Positions 22,971 through 33,200 of a stretch of DNA of 64,000 nt are shown here, piece after piece; positions within the stretch are counted from its first letter, which is position 1, and each line of letters begins with the position of its first letter. The notes under the pieces were generated by a model. That model ran no database searches. It saw nothing but the letters and a program-made list of their open reading frames with translations, and was not told where the DNA came from. Source of the DNA: Hepsetus odoe (taxonomy: Eukaryota > Chordata > Actinopteri > Characiformes > Hepsetidae); the NCBI GenBank assembly GCA_017165825.1, contig CM029369.1, positions 2,227,706 to 2,291,705 of the forward strand, read 5' to 3'. The position numbers and the translations under genes are program-made.

Positions 22971-25900
22971 TCACCCCCCCCCCCCTCCAGAGGCGTCCCG
23001 TCCAGCGCGCTCTGGGCCCTCCCCGTCCTGGCGGATGCTGTGGGAGTCTGTTGTGTCGAGGGGGTCGGCCTCTCTGTTTGGGGGCAGGGCGGCTAGGGTG
23101 GTTACGGTGGTAGTCGAGCCGGAGTTGAGGGTCGAGTATGTCCCGGGCTTTGACCCAACTGCGTTCCTCCGGCCCGTAACCCTCCCAATCCACCAGGTAT
23201 TGAAGCTCCCCTCGACGTCGTCGGGAGTCCAGGAGCGCGTGGACCTTATGGGCTTGACCTTGCTCGGTGACGATGACAGGAGGGGGTTCAGCCTCTCCCA
23301 CCGGTGTGGCCAGGGACCCCGGGACGTAGGGCCTGAGGAGGGAAACGTGGAAAACAGGGGTTATGTGCATGTGATCAGGTATCTTGAGACGGTAAGTGAC
23401 CGGGTTGACTTGGGCCTCTACTCGGAAAGGCCCAATGAACCGGGGGCTGAGTTTCTTACTAGGCAGCCGTAGCTTGAGGTCACGAGTGGAGAGCCACACC
23501 CTGTCTCCGGCTTGGAAGTCGGGGGCCTCCTGTCGACGCCTATCGGCTTGTTGGCGGAAGCGGCGCACTGCCCGTTCGATGTGTGCATGGGCTTTCTCCC
23601 ACACGCGCTCAGCTCCTTGGAACCAGGTGTCGATGCTCGGGACTTCCGTTGGTGTGGAATCCCAGGGGCAGAGGGGTGGCTGAAACCCAAACACACATTC
23701 GAACGGTGTCATTCCTGTGGAGGAATGGCGCAAGTAGTTTTGTGCGTACTCTGCCCAGTAGAGGTATTCGGCCCAGTCGTGTTGCCGGAGGTGACAGTAC
23801 GCCCGGAGGAACCTAGTCAAATCTTGGATGGCTCGCTCGGCCTGACCATTGGTTTGGGGATGGTAACCAGAGGTTAACGAGACGGAGGTTCCCAGTCGCC
23901 GAAAGAAGGCCCGCCAGACTTGTGAGGTGAACTGGGGACCTCTGTCGGATAAGATGTCCTCCGGGAAACCGTAATACCGGAACACGTACTGGAACAGAGC
24001 ATCAGCTACCTGTCGAGCAGACGGGAGAGCAGCAAAGGGGATGAATCTACATCCTTTTGAAAATCGATCCACCACCACTAAGATGCACGTGTACCCCCCG
24101 GAACGTGGGAGATCCGTGGCCAAATCGATGGCCACATGAGTCCACGGACGGGTGGGCACCGGCAGGGGTAATAACTTACCGGCTGGCAACTCACGAGGTG
24201 TCTTGGTTTGGGCACAGGTGGAACATGAGTGGACCAGGGCCCGAACATCGGCCCTTAAGGTGGGCCACCAGTATTTTCTGCTCAGCTGTTCCCCTGTGCG
24301 ACGAATGCCCGGGTGCCCTGAGGCCGGAGAAGTGTGGGCCCACTTGACTAACCGGATGCGGAGGCGTTCCGGCACGAAGATCCGATCAGGGGGGCACCCT
24401 GATGGGACGGAGGTGCCCTCAGCCTCCTGCCGGATGTCCCGTTCGATGTCCCATTGCACTGGGGCTGCTACTACAGTAGGGGTTAATATCGGTTCTGGCT
24501 GCGACACCCTCCCTGAAGGCTCGAAGCGGCGTGAGAGGGCGTCGGCCTTGTTATTCTTAGTTCCTGGGCGGTAGGTCAGGGTGAAATCGAAGCGGGTAAA
24601 AAACAGGGCCCATCGTGCCTGGCGGGGGTTGAGTCGTTTTGCCAGCCGGATATATTCAAGATTACGGTGGTCGGTGAGGACCGTGAAGGGGTGCTTTGCG
24701 CCCTCTAGCCAGTGCCGCCACTCCTCCAGTGCGGCCTTTACCGCCAAGAGTTCCCTGTTGCCGATGTCGTAATTGACCTCCGCGGGGGTTAACCTACGGG
24801 AGAAGGCGGCACAGGGAACAAGTCTCTCGGGTTGCCCGTGGTACTGCGACAGCACCGCCCCCAGACCTACCTCGGATGCATCGACCTCGACCACGAACGG
24901 CCTGTCCGGGTCTGGCAGCCGTAGGATAGGCGCCGAAGTGAACTTCAGTTTGAGGTCTAAAAAGGCCGCTCGTGCCTCGGGCTTCCATCTGAGGCGGGAA
25001 GGTTTTCCCTTTAGCAGGGCGGTTAAAGGGGCTGTCGCGGCACTAAAGTTTTGAATAAACCGCCTATAGAAATTTGCGAACCCGAGAAAGCTTTGTAACT
25101 GTCTGATGGTGCGGGGCTCCGGCCAGCTGGTAACTGCCGTCACCTTTTGTTGTTCCATCTCGATTCCCTTTGGCCCGATTCGGTATCCTAAAAAGGAAAC
25201 CTCTGTGAGATGGAACTGGCACTTCTCCACCTTGACGTACAACCCATGCTTGAGGAGGCGGGAAAGGACTTGGCGTACCTGGGTGACATGTGAGTCATAG
25301 TTTTTGGAATAAATCAGGATGTCGTCCATGTAGGCGACTACAAACCGACCCAACATGTCCCTCAGGACGTCGTTGATAAACGACTGGAAGACGGAGGGGG
25401 CGTTCTTGAGGCCATACGGCATTACTTTGTACATATAATGACCCGTCGCCGTGCTAAAGGCCGTCTTGCACTCGTCGCCCTCTCGAATCCTCACCAGGTT
25501 GTACACACTGCGGAGATCCAATTTAGTAAAGATGGTGGCCCCTCGAAGTTGCTTGAGAGCCGACGGAACAAGTGGGAGAGGGTAGAGGAATTTAACGGTG
25601 ACGGCATTCAGTCCCCGATAATCGATGCAAGGCCGGAGTCCGCCGTCCTTCTTCTGCACGAAGAAAAACCCCGCGGAGGCCGGCGATGTGGACGGCACGA
25701 TGAACCCCTGTCGAAGGGCCTCTGCAATATACTCCTCCATCGCTCTCGTCTTGGGCTCGGAGAGAGGATAGATGCGAGAGTGAGGAGGAGTGGCCCCTGG
25801 CTGGAGTTCAATCGTGCAGTCCCATGGCCGGTGAGGAGGGAGTTGAGTGGACCTCTTTGCACTGAACACCTCACTCATTGGACGGTATTCGACCGGGATA

Positions 25901-26151
25901 GACAATGGTATATGAGCCAGTGGGCTCTCCACAGACGTGGAGAGGCACGGGAGTGAGGTGTTACAGTGCAAAGAGCACTCCGGGGACCAGGACCTTATTT
26001 TTCCTGTCCTCCAGTCTAGGACCGGGTTGTGGGACCTCAGCCACGGGATGCCCAGTACGATCCCGTGATCTGAAAGCGGCAGTACGAACAGGGACAAGGT
26101 TTCAGTGTACGTTAGCAACGGTGAGAGGACCGGTGACCTGTGACACCCCAC
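22876..26151 (-). CDS. Gypsy pol: protease C-end, RT, RNase H, integrase, chromodomain
   Basis: Open frame of 1091 codons, counted from a GTG that is not a real start; it would be made as part of a longer polyprotein. Residues 25-45 hold the protease end (IVLGIPWL). RT spans about 120-300, with catalytic Asp in LDLR (212) and YMDD (274-277). RNase H spans about 415-540, with D424, E467, D493 and D537. Integrase has the HHCC zinc site H606, H613, C643, C646 and the DDE triad D676, D736, E772 (35 residues between the last two, as in retroviral-type integrases). The chromodomain is near 968-1012, so insertion may be guided by chromatin marks. The frame reads through the polypurine tract and stops inside the 3' LTR at 22876. 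No catalytic residue is missing. Functional activity is unproven, because upstream gag and protease are disrupted. Confidence 0.93.
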   Translation of the reverse strand: MGCHRSPVLSPLLTYTETLSLFVLPLSDHGIVLGIPWLRSHNPVLDWRTGKIRSWSPECSLHCNTSLPCLSTSVESPLAHIPLSIPVEYRPMSEVFSAKRSTQLPPHRPWDCTIELQPGATPPHSRIYPLSEPKTRAMEEYIAEALRQGFIVPSTSPASAGFFFVQKKDGGLRPCIDYRGLNAVTVKFLYPLPLVPSALKQLRGATIFTKLDLRSVYNLVRIREGDECKTAFSTATGHYMYKVMPYGLKNAPSVFQSFINDVLRDMLGRFVVAYMDDILIYSKNYDSHVTQVRQVLSRLLKHGLYVKVEKCQFHLTEVSFLGYRIGPKGIEMEQQKVTAVTSWPEPRTIRQLQSFLGFANFYRRFIQNFSAATAPLTALLKGKPSRLRWKPEARAAFLDLKLKFTSAPILRLPDPDRPFVVEVDASEVGLGAVLSQYHGQPERLVPCAAFSRRLTPAEVNYDIGNRELLAVKAALEEWRHWLEGAKHPFTVLTDHRNLEYIRLAKRLNPRQARWALFFTRFDFTLTYRPGTKNNKADALSRRFEPSGRVSQPEPILTPTVVAAPVQWDIERDIRQEAEGTSVPSGCPPDRIFVPERLRIRLVKWAHTSPASGHPGIRRTGEQLSRKYWWPTLRADVRALVHSCSTCAQTKTPRELPAGKLLPLPVPTRPWTHVAIDLATDLPRSGGYTCILVVVDRFSKGCRFIPFAALPSARQVADALFQYVFRYYGFPEDILSDRGPQFTSQVWRAFFRRLGTSVSLTSGYHPQTNGQAERAIQDLTRFLRAYCHLRQHDWAEYLYWAEYAQNYLRHSSTGMTPFECVFGFQPPLCPWDSTPTEVPSIDTWFQGAERVWEKAHAHIERAVRRFRQQADRRRQEAPDFQAGDRVWLSTRDLKLRLPSKKLSPRFIGPFRVEAQVNPVTYRLKIPDHMHITPVFHVSLLRPYVPGSLATPVGEAEPPPVIVTEQGQAHKVHALLDSRRRRGELQYLVDWEGYGPEERSWVKARDILDPQLRLDYHRNHPSRPAPKQRGRPPRHNRLPQHPPGRGGPRARWTGRLWRGGGVMSRPPRYPGQGRGPRPRSTDRAFTRTLNHHH
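22971..22988 (-). other. Polypurine tract
   Basis: On the element strand GGA, twelve G, TGA, directly before the 3' LTR. This is where plus-strand DNA synthesis would start. A run of twelve G is also prone to slippage and sequencing error. Confidence 0.85.
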
Positions 26152-26632
26152 CTGGGTTCAGCTGCCGCCCATCGACCGCTTTCACAGACACGGTTTGTGA
26201 TAGGGGATACAGAGGGACGTGCAGTTGGGTAGCTACCGTGGGGGAGATGAAGTTGCCAGCCGACCCAGAATCGATCAACGCTGAAACACAAAAACAGACA
26301 TCAGCACAGCGTACAGATACTTGAACGGAAAATTGATTAGACAATTCAGGAAGAGGTTTGACTACTGTGCGTCTTTTAGCTGCCAGGGCGCAGTCTTTTC
26401 ACCCATGTCCTGGCTCGCCACAGTACAAACAGAGCCCATTGTGGATGCGGCGTTCCCTCTCTGCCCCAGAGAGGTGAATCCGGCCCAGATCCTTGGGCTC
26501 AGGGGGACTGCTGTCGCTGCGTGGACTGACGGCCGTGGGCACGGGAGGCGCTGCATGGGCGTGGCTCCCACGTGGGCCCGGTGCTTCGGTGTTTATGCTG
26601 GTCGAGACGAATTGCCAGGGTGAAGAGTTCAT
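26102..26632 (-). pseudogene. Gypsy nucleocapsid knuckle and protease, broken
   Basis: One frame carries a CCHC zinc knuckle (CLYC at 26420-26431, then GH, then C at 26390-26392) and downstream the protease active site LIDSGS near 26260-26275. The frame is interrupted by TGA at 26399-26401, inside the knuckle between its His and last Cys. It is offset from the gag frame upstream (overlap 26499-26632) and from the pol frame downstream (overlap 26102-26151). One of these offsets could be natural frameshifting, but the stop within the knuckle cannot be normal. A TGA arising from a CGA by CpG decay is possible. Confidence 0.8.
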
Positions 26633-27320
26633 CCAGGCTCAATCCCTCGTCTCGGCAGGCGAGCTCCCGTTGAATGTCCGGGTGAAGGCCAGCCCGAAAC
26701 ACCGCCATCAAAGCAGGGTCGCTCCAACCGCTACCAGTCGCGGTAATGCGGAAGTCGAGGGCATACTCCGCGACGGAGCCGGTTCCCTGCTTCATGCGCA
26801 GCAAGCGATCCCCCTGGGACTGCCCGTGAGCGGGGTGATCGAATACCGCCCGAAAAGTGGACGAAAAGCGATTGTATGTGCTCACGGTCTCGCCACCGCT
26901 TGCCCAGACCGCCGTTCCCCACTCAGCGGTGCGACCGGTAAGCCTTCCGATCACTGCCCTTATTTTCTCCACCTCCGTCAACCAGGGATATTGTCCAAAG
27001 TACATGTTAAATGTAACCAAAAACGCCGCACATGCACCTGGATCGCCCGCGTAGCGTTCCGGTAGAGCAATGTGGCTTACCGGCGGGATGGACGGTTGGG
27101 CGAACGGCGGAAGCGGAAAGGCCACGGCGGCTGCCCGGGGTCCTCGGTCCGAGATGGTTACCCGCTCCAGTTGGTGTTGGATGTCGTCTAACCTGGAAGT
27201 CATTCGCCCTAGGATCCCCTCGTGATCTCGGATCCGCTGCCGAAGCTCCATGTCCGCCATTTCGTCGGGAAAAATTCCGCCCGCTGCGCCTTGCTGCTCG
27301 AAGGTCCGTTCATCTGTCAT
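26499..27320 (-). pseudogene. Gypsy gag (capsid part), 3' end out of frame
   Basis: ATG at 27318-27320 lies within the last six bases of the 5' LTR. The frame is open for about 270 codons. It has a coiled N-terminal segment (IRDHEGILGRM... RLDDIQHQL) and a retrotransposon-gag capsid region (YPWLTEVEKIRAVIGRLTG, EWGTAVW, FRAVFDHP, LRMKQGTGSVAEYALDF). It stops at 26499 before reaching the zinc knuckle, which is in another frame. No alternative start upstream is needed. The gag start in the LTR and on top of the presumed primer site is unusual. Confidence 0.85.
27304..27314 (-). other. Putative self-priming primer-binding site
   Basis: On the element strand the 11 bases after the 5' LTR are GATGAACGGAC. 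They do not begin with the TGG expected for a tRNA 3' end. They pair (10 of 11) with GTCCGTTCACC at 27436-27446 inside the LTR. This is the layout used by Tf1/sushi elements, whose mRNA 5' end primes reverse transcription. Confidence 0.6.
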
Positions 27321-27595
27321 GGTTATACTCGAGAGGCAAGGCACACACGCGTTTCTTTAACGGGGACACGTTTATTTCAAAACTATGACACAAAACACAA
27401 CGCCATAACTTACGGTGCAGACAGACAGTAAGGACGGTGAACGGACAACACTGGGTCGGACTGGCAGGCTATTTGTGTGTGGTTTTCCAGGTGTGGGTGA
27501 TCAGTGGTGATGATTAAGAGTCCTCGTGAAAGCCCGGTCAGTACTCCGGGGACGGGGACCTCTCCTCTGGCTTGGGTACCGTGGTGGGCGTAACA
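27315..27595 (-). repeat. 5' LTR of the Gypsy element
   Basis: 281 bp. On the element strand it carries a TATA-like CAAATAG at 27469-27475. The candidate transcript start is G27446, 28 nt downstream, where the self-complementary primer segment begins. Confidence 0.95.
27469..27475 (-). promoter_or_regulatory. TATA-like motif in the 5' LTR
   Basis: CAAATAG on the element strand, 28 nt upstream of the GTCCGTTCA segment. The spacing fits a Pol II core promoter that starts the RNA exactly at the proposed primer segment. Confidence 0.4.
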
Positions 27596-27727
27596 AAATG
27601 ACCTCCAACTACAGACTCTACTATCAGCTTCAAACCTTTAAATGACCTCCAACTACAGACTCTACTATCAGTTTCAAACCTTTTAATATACAACTACAGA
27701 CTCTACTATCAGCTTAAAACCTTTTAA
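27596..27727 (+). repeat. 41-44-bp satellite array, segment right of Gypsy
   Basis: Three to four units, ending ...CTTAAAACCTTTTAA before the LINE-A 5' end. The last 70 bases are the same as 30135-30204. Confidence 0.9.
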
Positions 27728-28201
27728 GTGAACCCAAGTGAACAAGTGAACCCAAGATGGCGGCGCGGTAACACGCAGCGGCCGCTCCGGGGTCCAAACT
27801 TTGGTGCTAAAGTCTGTAAAAAGTCTTTCATCCGACTACTTTTCACCGTAAGACTTGCACATGAGCGTCACATCCGTGAATGCTCTTAAACTTAACCGCC
27901 AAACACTGCTGGAGCTCAGGAATCAGTCAGGATTCAGTCTTCCAGCGACTCTCCGAACAACGCTACGGGAGTTCGGCGTGCTGAGAAGACCAGGCCTTCA
28001 GTCCCCGAGATCGCCTGCTGAACCTGGCCGACTGAGAGGACATAGGAAGCGGTGTGAGAGGAAACAGAAACGCGGCAAGCGTGCTGGGGTCCGGGCTCAG
28101 CTCAAGGCTAACGCTAGCCGACCGGCTATCCCGTCCGTCCTCCTCGCCAATGTCCGCTCTCTGGATAATAAACTGGACTGTATACGACTCCAGCTGATTA
28201 T
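27728..28201 (+). mobile_element. LINE-A 5' fragment
   Basis: Starts near GTGAACCCAAGATGGCGGCG and includes an open frame ending in a VRSLDNKLDCIRLQL-like stretch, the start of the APE endonuclease domain in this LINE type. It breaks off at CTCCAGCTGATT and satellite units follow at once. It is the better-preserved of two copies of the 5' end (the other starts at 30205). Confidence 0.8.
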
Positions 28202-30204
28202 CAGCTTCTAAACCTTTAAATGACTCTCCAACTATAGACTCACTTATCGTGGCTTCAAACCTTTAATGAACAAATTACAGACCTTACTTTATCAGCTTTC
28301 AAACCTTAATGATCAACGCTAAGACTTACTATCAGCTTCAAACCTTTTAATGAAAAACTGCAGACTCTACTATCAGCTTCAAACCTTTAAATGACCTCCA
28401 ACTACAGACTCTACTATCAGCTAAAACCTTTTAACGAATAACTACAGACTTACTATCAGCTTCAAACCTTGAATGATCAATCCAAGCAGGTCATACTTAT
28501 CAGCTTAAACTCCAAACAATTCCCACCTCATAAGACTCTAATATCAGCCAAACTCTTTAATGAAAACTGCAGACTTTACTTATCAGCCAAACTCAATGAC
28601 TCTCCAACTACAGACCTACTATCGCTTCTAAACCTTTAAATGAATCACCTCCAACTATGTAGACTCTACTATCAGCTTTTCAAACCTTAATGATCAACTA
28701 CAGACTTACATCAGCTTCTCAAACCCTTAAATGAAAAACTGCAGACTCTACTATCAGCTTCAAACCTTTAAATGACCTCCAACTACAGACTCTACTATCA
28801 GCTTCAAACCTTTTAATGAACAACTACAGACTCTACTATCAGCCAAACTCCTTTAATGATCAACTACAGACCTACTATCAGCTTCAAACCTTTAATGAAA
28901 AACTGCAGACTCTTCAGGCTATCAGCTTCCAAACTTTAAACACTTCCAACTACAGACTCTACTATCAAATAAAACCTTTAATGACAACCAGACCTACTAT
29001 CAGCTTCAAACCTTTAATGATCAACTACAGGCTTCCCATTATCAGCTTCAAACCTTTAAAATGACCTCCAACTACAGACTTCACATCGCTTTCAACCTTT
29101 AATGAAAACTGCAGGACACTACTATCAGCTTCAAACCTTTAAATGACCTCCTCCAACCACAGACCTTCTTACTATCAGCCAAACCTTTAATGAAAAAAAA
29201 CTGCAGACTTACTATCAGCTTCAAACCTTTATCGATCAACTACAGACTTCACTGTCAGCTTCAAACTCAAATGATCAACTACAGACTCTACTATCAGCTT
29301 CAAACCTTTAAATGACCTCCAACTACAGACTCTACTATCAGCTAAAACCTTTTAATGACAAACTACAGACTCTACTATCAGCTTCAAACCTTTAAATGAC
29401 CTCCAACTACAGACTCTACTATCAGCTTCAAACCTTTAAATGACCTCCAACTACAGACTCTACTATCAGCTTCAAACCTTTTAATGAACCTCCAACTACA
29501 GACTCTACCATCAGCTTCAAACCTTATAATGTCCTCCAACTACAGACTCTACTATCAGCTTCAAACTCAATGACTCCAACCACAGACTCTACTATCAGCT
29601 TCAAACCCTTAAATGACCTCCAACTACAGACTCTACTATCAGCTTCAAACTCCTTAAATGACCCCCAACTACAGAGACTTACTATCAGCTTCAAACCTTT
29701 TAATGAAAAACTGCAGACTCTACAATCAGCTAAAACCTTTTAATGAACAACTACAGACTCTTCTATCAGCTCAAAACCTTCTGATGTCCTCCAACTACAG
29801 ACTCTACTATCAGCTTCAAACCTTTTAATGAACAACTACACTCTACTATCAGCTTAAAACCTTTAATGATCAACTACAGACTCTACTATCAGCTTAAAAC
29901 CTTTTAATGAATAACTACAGACTCTTCTATCAGCTCAAAACCTTTTGATGACCTCCAACTACAGACTCTACTATCAGTTTCAAACCTTTAAATGACCTCC
30001 AACTACAGACTCTACTATCAGCTTCAAACCTTTTAATGAAAAACTGCAGACTCTACTATCAGCTAAAACCTTTTAATGAACAACTACAGACTCTTCTATC
30101 AGCTTAAAACCTTTAAATGACCTCCAACTACAGACTCTACTATCAGTTTCAAACCTTTTAATATACAACTACAGACTCTACTATCAGCTTAAAACCTTTT
30201 AAGT
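28202..30204 (+). repeat. 41-44-bp satellite array, main segment
   Basis: About 45 units. Between 28200 and 29300 many units have odd small insertions and losses (extra CT, lost TC, missing A) rarely seen in the other segments. From 29300 on, units are regular again. Confidence 0.95.
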
Positions 30205-33200
30205 GAACCCAAGTGAACAAGTGAACCCAAGATGGCGGCGCGGTAACACGCAGCGGCCGCTCCGGGGTCCAAACTTTGGTGCTAAAGTCTGCAAAAGTCT
30301 TTCATCCGACTACTTTTCACCGTAAGATCGGCATTGACGCCATCCGCGGAATGCCTTTAAACTTAACCTCATCACAAACACTGCTGGAGCTCAGAATCAG
30401 TCAGGATTCAGTCTTCCAGCGATCTTAACAACGCGATGGAGTTCATGTTGAGAAGACTAGTGGCCTTGGTCCGAGAGATCGCCTGCTGCTGAACCTGGCT
30501 GACTGAGAGACATAGGAAGCGGTGTGAGAGGAAACAGAAACGCTGGGCAAGCGTGCTGGGGGTCCGTCAGCTCATATTAACGCTAGTCGATCTATCCGCC
30601 CGCCCTCGCCATGTCCGCTCTGGCACAAACTGACCGCTAATGACTTCCAGCCGAACACCCAGCGCAGCACAGAGACTGCTGTGTTTTTGTTTACGGAGAC
30701 ATGGCTCAGCCGACAGCGTTCGACACCGCCATCCAGCTCGGACTCTCCGCACAGGCGATTGAGAAACTCCGTCCGGAAAGACCCGGCCGAGGGCTGTGCT
30801 TCACGTAAACAATAAGTGGTGTACAAACGCTGTGCTGGTCTCAGTACACTGCTCAACACTGCTGGAGGTGATAACAAATGTGTGCAGACCGCTTATTTGC
30901 TCAGGAGCCTTCTATAAAGCTTTATTTCCCCGCGGTATACATCCTACCCAGCGCTAGCGCTAACAGCTTAATGCTAACAGCGCTAAGGAACTTTGCGGAA
31001 TTATCAGCGGACTCAAACTATCACCCAGACGTGATTATTGTTGCCGGAGATTTCAACCATGTGCAAATCTCAGGCCTGCTCCTAAATTCCACTGCAACAT
31101 GAACTTTGCAACGAGGGGAAAACACGCTGACTGTGTTTACACAAACCTGGTCAAGCGCAGACAGAGCGGAGCCCCGCCTCACCTCGACACTCAGACCACA
31201 TCTCTGTGCCGCTGATCCCAGCGCACAGACTCCATCGTCAGGCGTGAGACCCACCCTGAAGGCAAGACCTGCCCACAGACATCTCTGCTCTTTCAGGACT
31301 GCTTCAACGCACAGAGACTGGGACATGTTTAGGAGGCAGTAACCTATGGTGACTCCATCAACCTGAGGAGCACAGCTTCAGGACTGGCTACATCAGCAAG
31401 TGCATTGGGAGGATGTTACTGTCTCCAAGTTCATCAGAATACCACCGCAAACCAAAGCCATGGATGACGTGAGCTGGCGTAGACTCCTGGCAACCCGACG
31501 CGCCTTCAAGTCAGGGGACGAGGCCGCCCTAAGAAAGCGAGGGCAAAACCGTTCCGGCCACGTGAGCGGCGTAAGCGCAGCTCACGCAGAGAATCCATGG
31601 CCACTTCTAAGTACACTGGTGACACGGCGCATGTGGCAGGGCATCCAGGTCTCTCACCAACTACAGGACATTTCACTCTGCCTGCAGACGGGGACCCTCC
31701 TCCCAGATGCGCTGAACTCACTTCTACGCACGGCTTCTGATGCAGCGAATCTACACGAATGAGGTGGGAAGACCACCCTCCTCCGAACGCATCAGATTCT
31801 CCTGCCTGGACTACAGCCGAGGTGGAGAAGATCTCTTCTCAGAGCCAACTCCACGGTGCTGCCGTCCACAATAATATTCAAGGTCGAGGTGCTCAGAGGA
31901 TGTGCAGAACAGCTGGCAGTTGTTCTCACTGACATCTTTAACACCTCTCTGAGCACCACTGTTGTTCCAAGGTGCTTCAAGACCACCAGCATCATTCCAG
32001 TGCCTAAGAAATCCATCCATCTCCCACCTCAACGACTACTCGTCTCCGTCAGCACTCACACCCATCATCATGAAGTGCTTCGAGAAGCTGGTCATGAGGC
32101 ACACTGTCCCCAGATCCTCCTCACTAGACCCCTGCAGTTTGGCGATCGCCCCAACCGCTCAACGGATCTACGGCAATCTCCACCACCCTTCCATCTGGCC
32201 CTTTTCTCATCTTGACAGAAAGCGACAGTTACGCCAGAATGCCGTTCATCGACTACAGTTCAGCATTCAACACCATCATCCCTCAGCACCTGAGTGAGAA
32301 GCTGAGGTTGTTGGCCCGGGAACACCTCTCTCCCTCTGTAATCTGATGATCTTGGACTTCCTGACTGGGAGACCAGTCAGTCAGACTGGCAGCAGCACCT
32401 CCAACACCATCACATTCGAGCCAGAGCCCCCAGGCTGTGTGCCCAGCCCACTGCTGTTCACACTGATGACCCACGACTGTGCAGCCAAGCACAGCTCGAA
32501 CCACATCATCAACCCATGATGATACAAACCGTGGTGGGTCTGATCAGCGTGGAGACGAGGCAGCGGCATAGAGAGGAGATACAAGAGCGCTGACGGACTG
32601 CAGAACCAACAACCTGTCTCGAACGCCGACACACCAAAAGAGAGGTTGTTGACTTCAGGAGATCACGCCGACCACACTCCACTTATCATCAACACCTCAC
32701 CTGTGGATATCCAGAGCACAAGTTTCTGGTGTTCATCACTTCTGACAACCTCACGCGGTCCTCAACACCAGCTCCATCACAAAGAAAGCCCAGCAGCGCC
32801 TCTACTTCCTGGGCGCAGACCGAGGAAAGCCCATCTCCCACCTTCCATCCTCACCATCTTCTCTACAGAGGAACCATCGAGAGCATCCTGAGCGGTTGCA
32901 TTACTGCCTGGTACGGGAATTGCAACGTTTGACCGCGTCCCGACAACGGGTAGGTGAGAAATTGTTGAGAAGATCATCGGGCCCTCTTCTATTCTCTGTA
33001 CAAGACATTTTCATCAGCCGCTGCATCCGGCAAAGCTACCAGCATGTGGATGATCCCTCCCACCTTCCCAGCGACTTCTTCCTCCTGCCATCCGGGAAAA
33101 GCGTTCCGCAGCATACGGCCTCCACTTCCCAGGATGGGAAAGGTTTTTCCCCGCCATCAGACTGTTGGAACTTCTCTGGAACCACCAATATCAGCGGACT

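Larger units (their letters stand above)
22690..27595 (-). mobile_element. Ty3/Gypsy LTR retrotransposon, Tf1/sushi-type chromovirus
   Basis: Nearly complete 4.9-kb element in reverse orientation. Two 281-bp LTRs (22690-22970 and 27315-27595) start TG and end CA and differ at four sites by eye. They are flanked by the 5-bp duplication AAATG (22685-22689 and 27596-27600). The inside carries gag, protease, RT, RNase H, integrase and a C-terminal chromodomain, in the order typical of chromoviruses. A polypurine tract precedes the 3' LTR. Gag and protease are broken by frame changes and a stop, while the 1091-codon RT-to-chromodomain frame is open. The insertion is within satellite DNA. Low LTR divergence suggests a recent insertion. 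Confidence 0.95.

Noticed and set aside
22901..27388. Plus-strand open frames of up to 190 codons across the Gypsy element
   Set aside because: They are antisense to gag and pol. Domains and catalytic residues are only on the minus strand.
28202..30204. Regular repeats that could be taken for a CRISPR array
   Set aside because: There are no unique spacers between constant repeats; the whole 41-44-bp unit is tandemly repeated, as in a satellite. The context is a fish genome.
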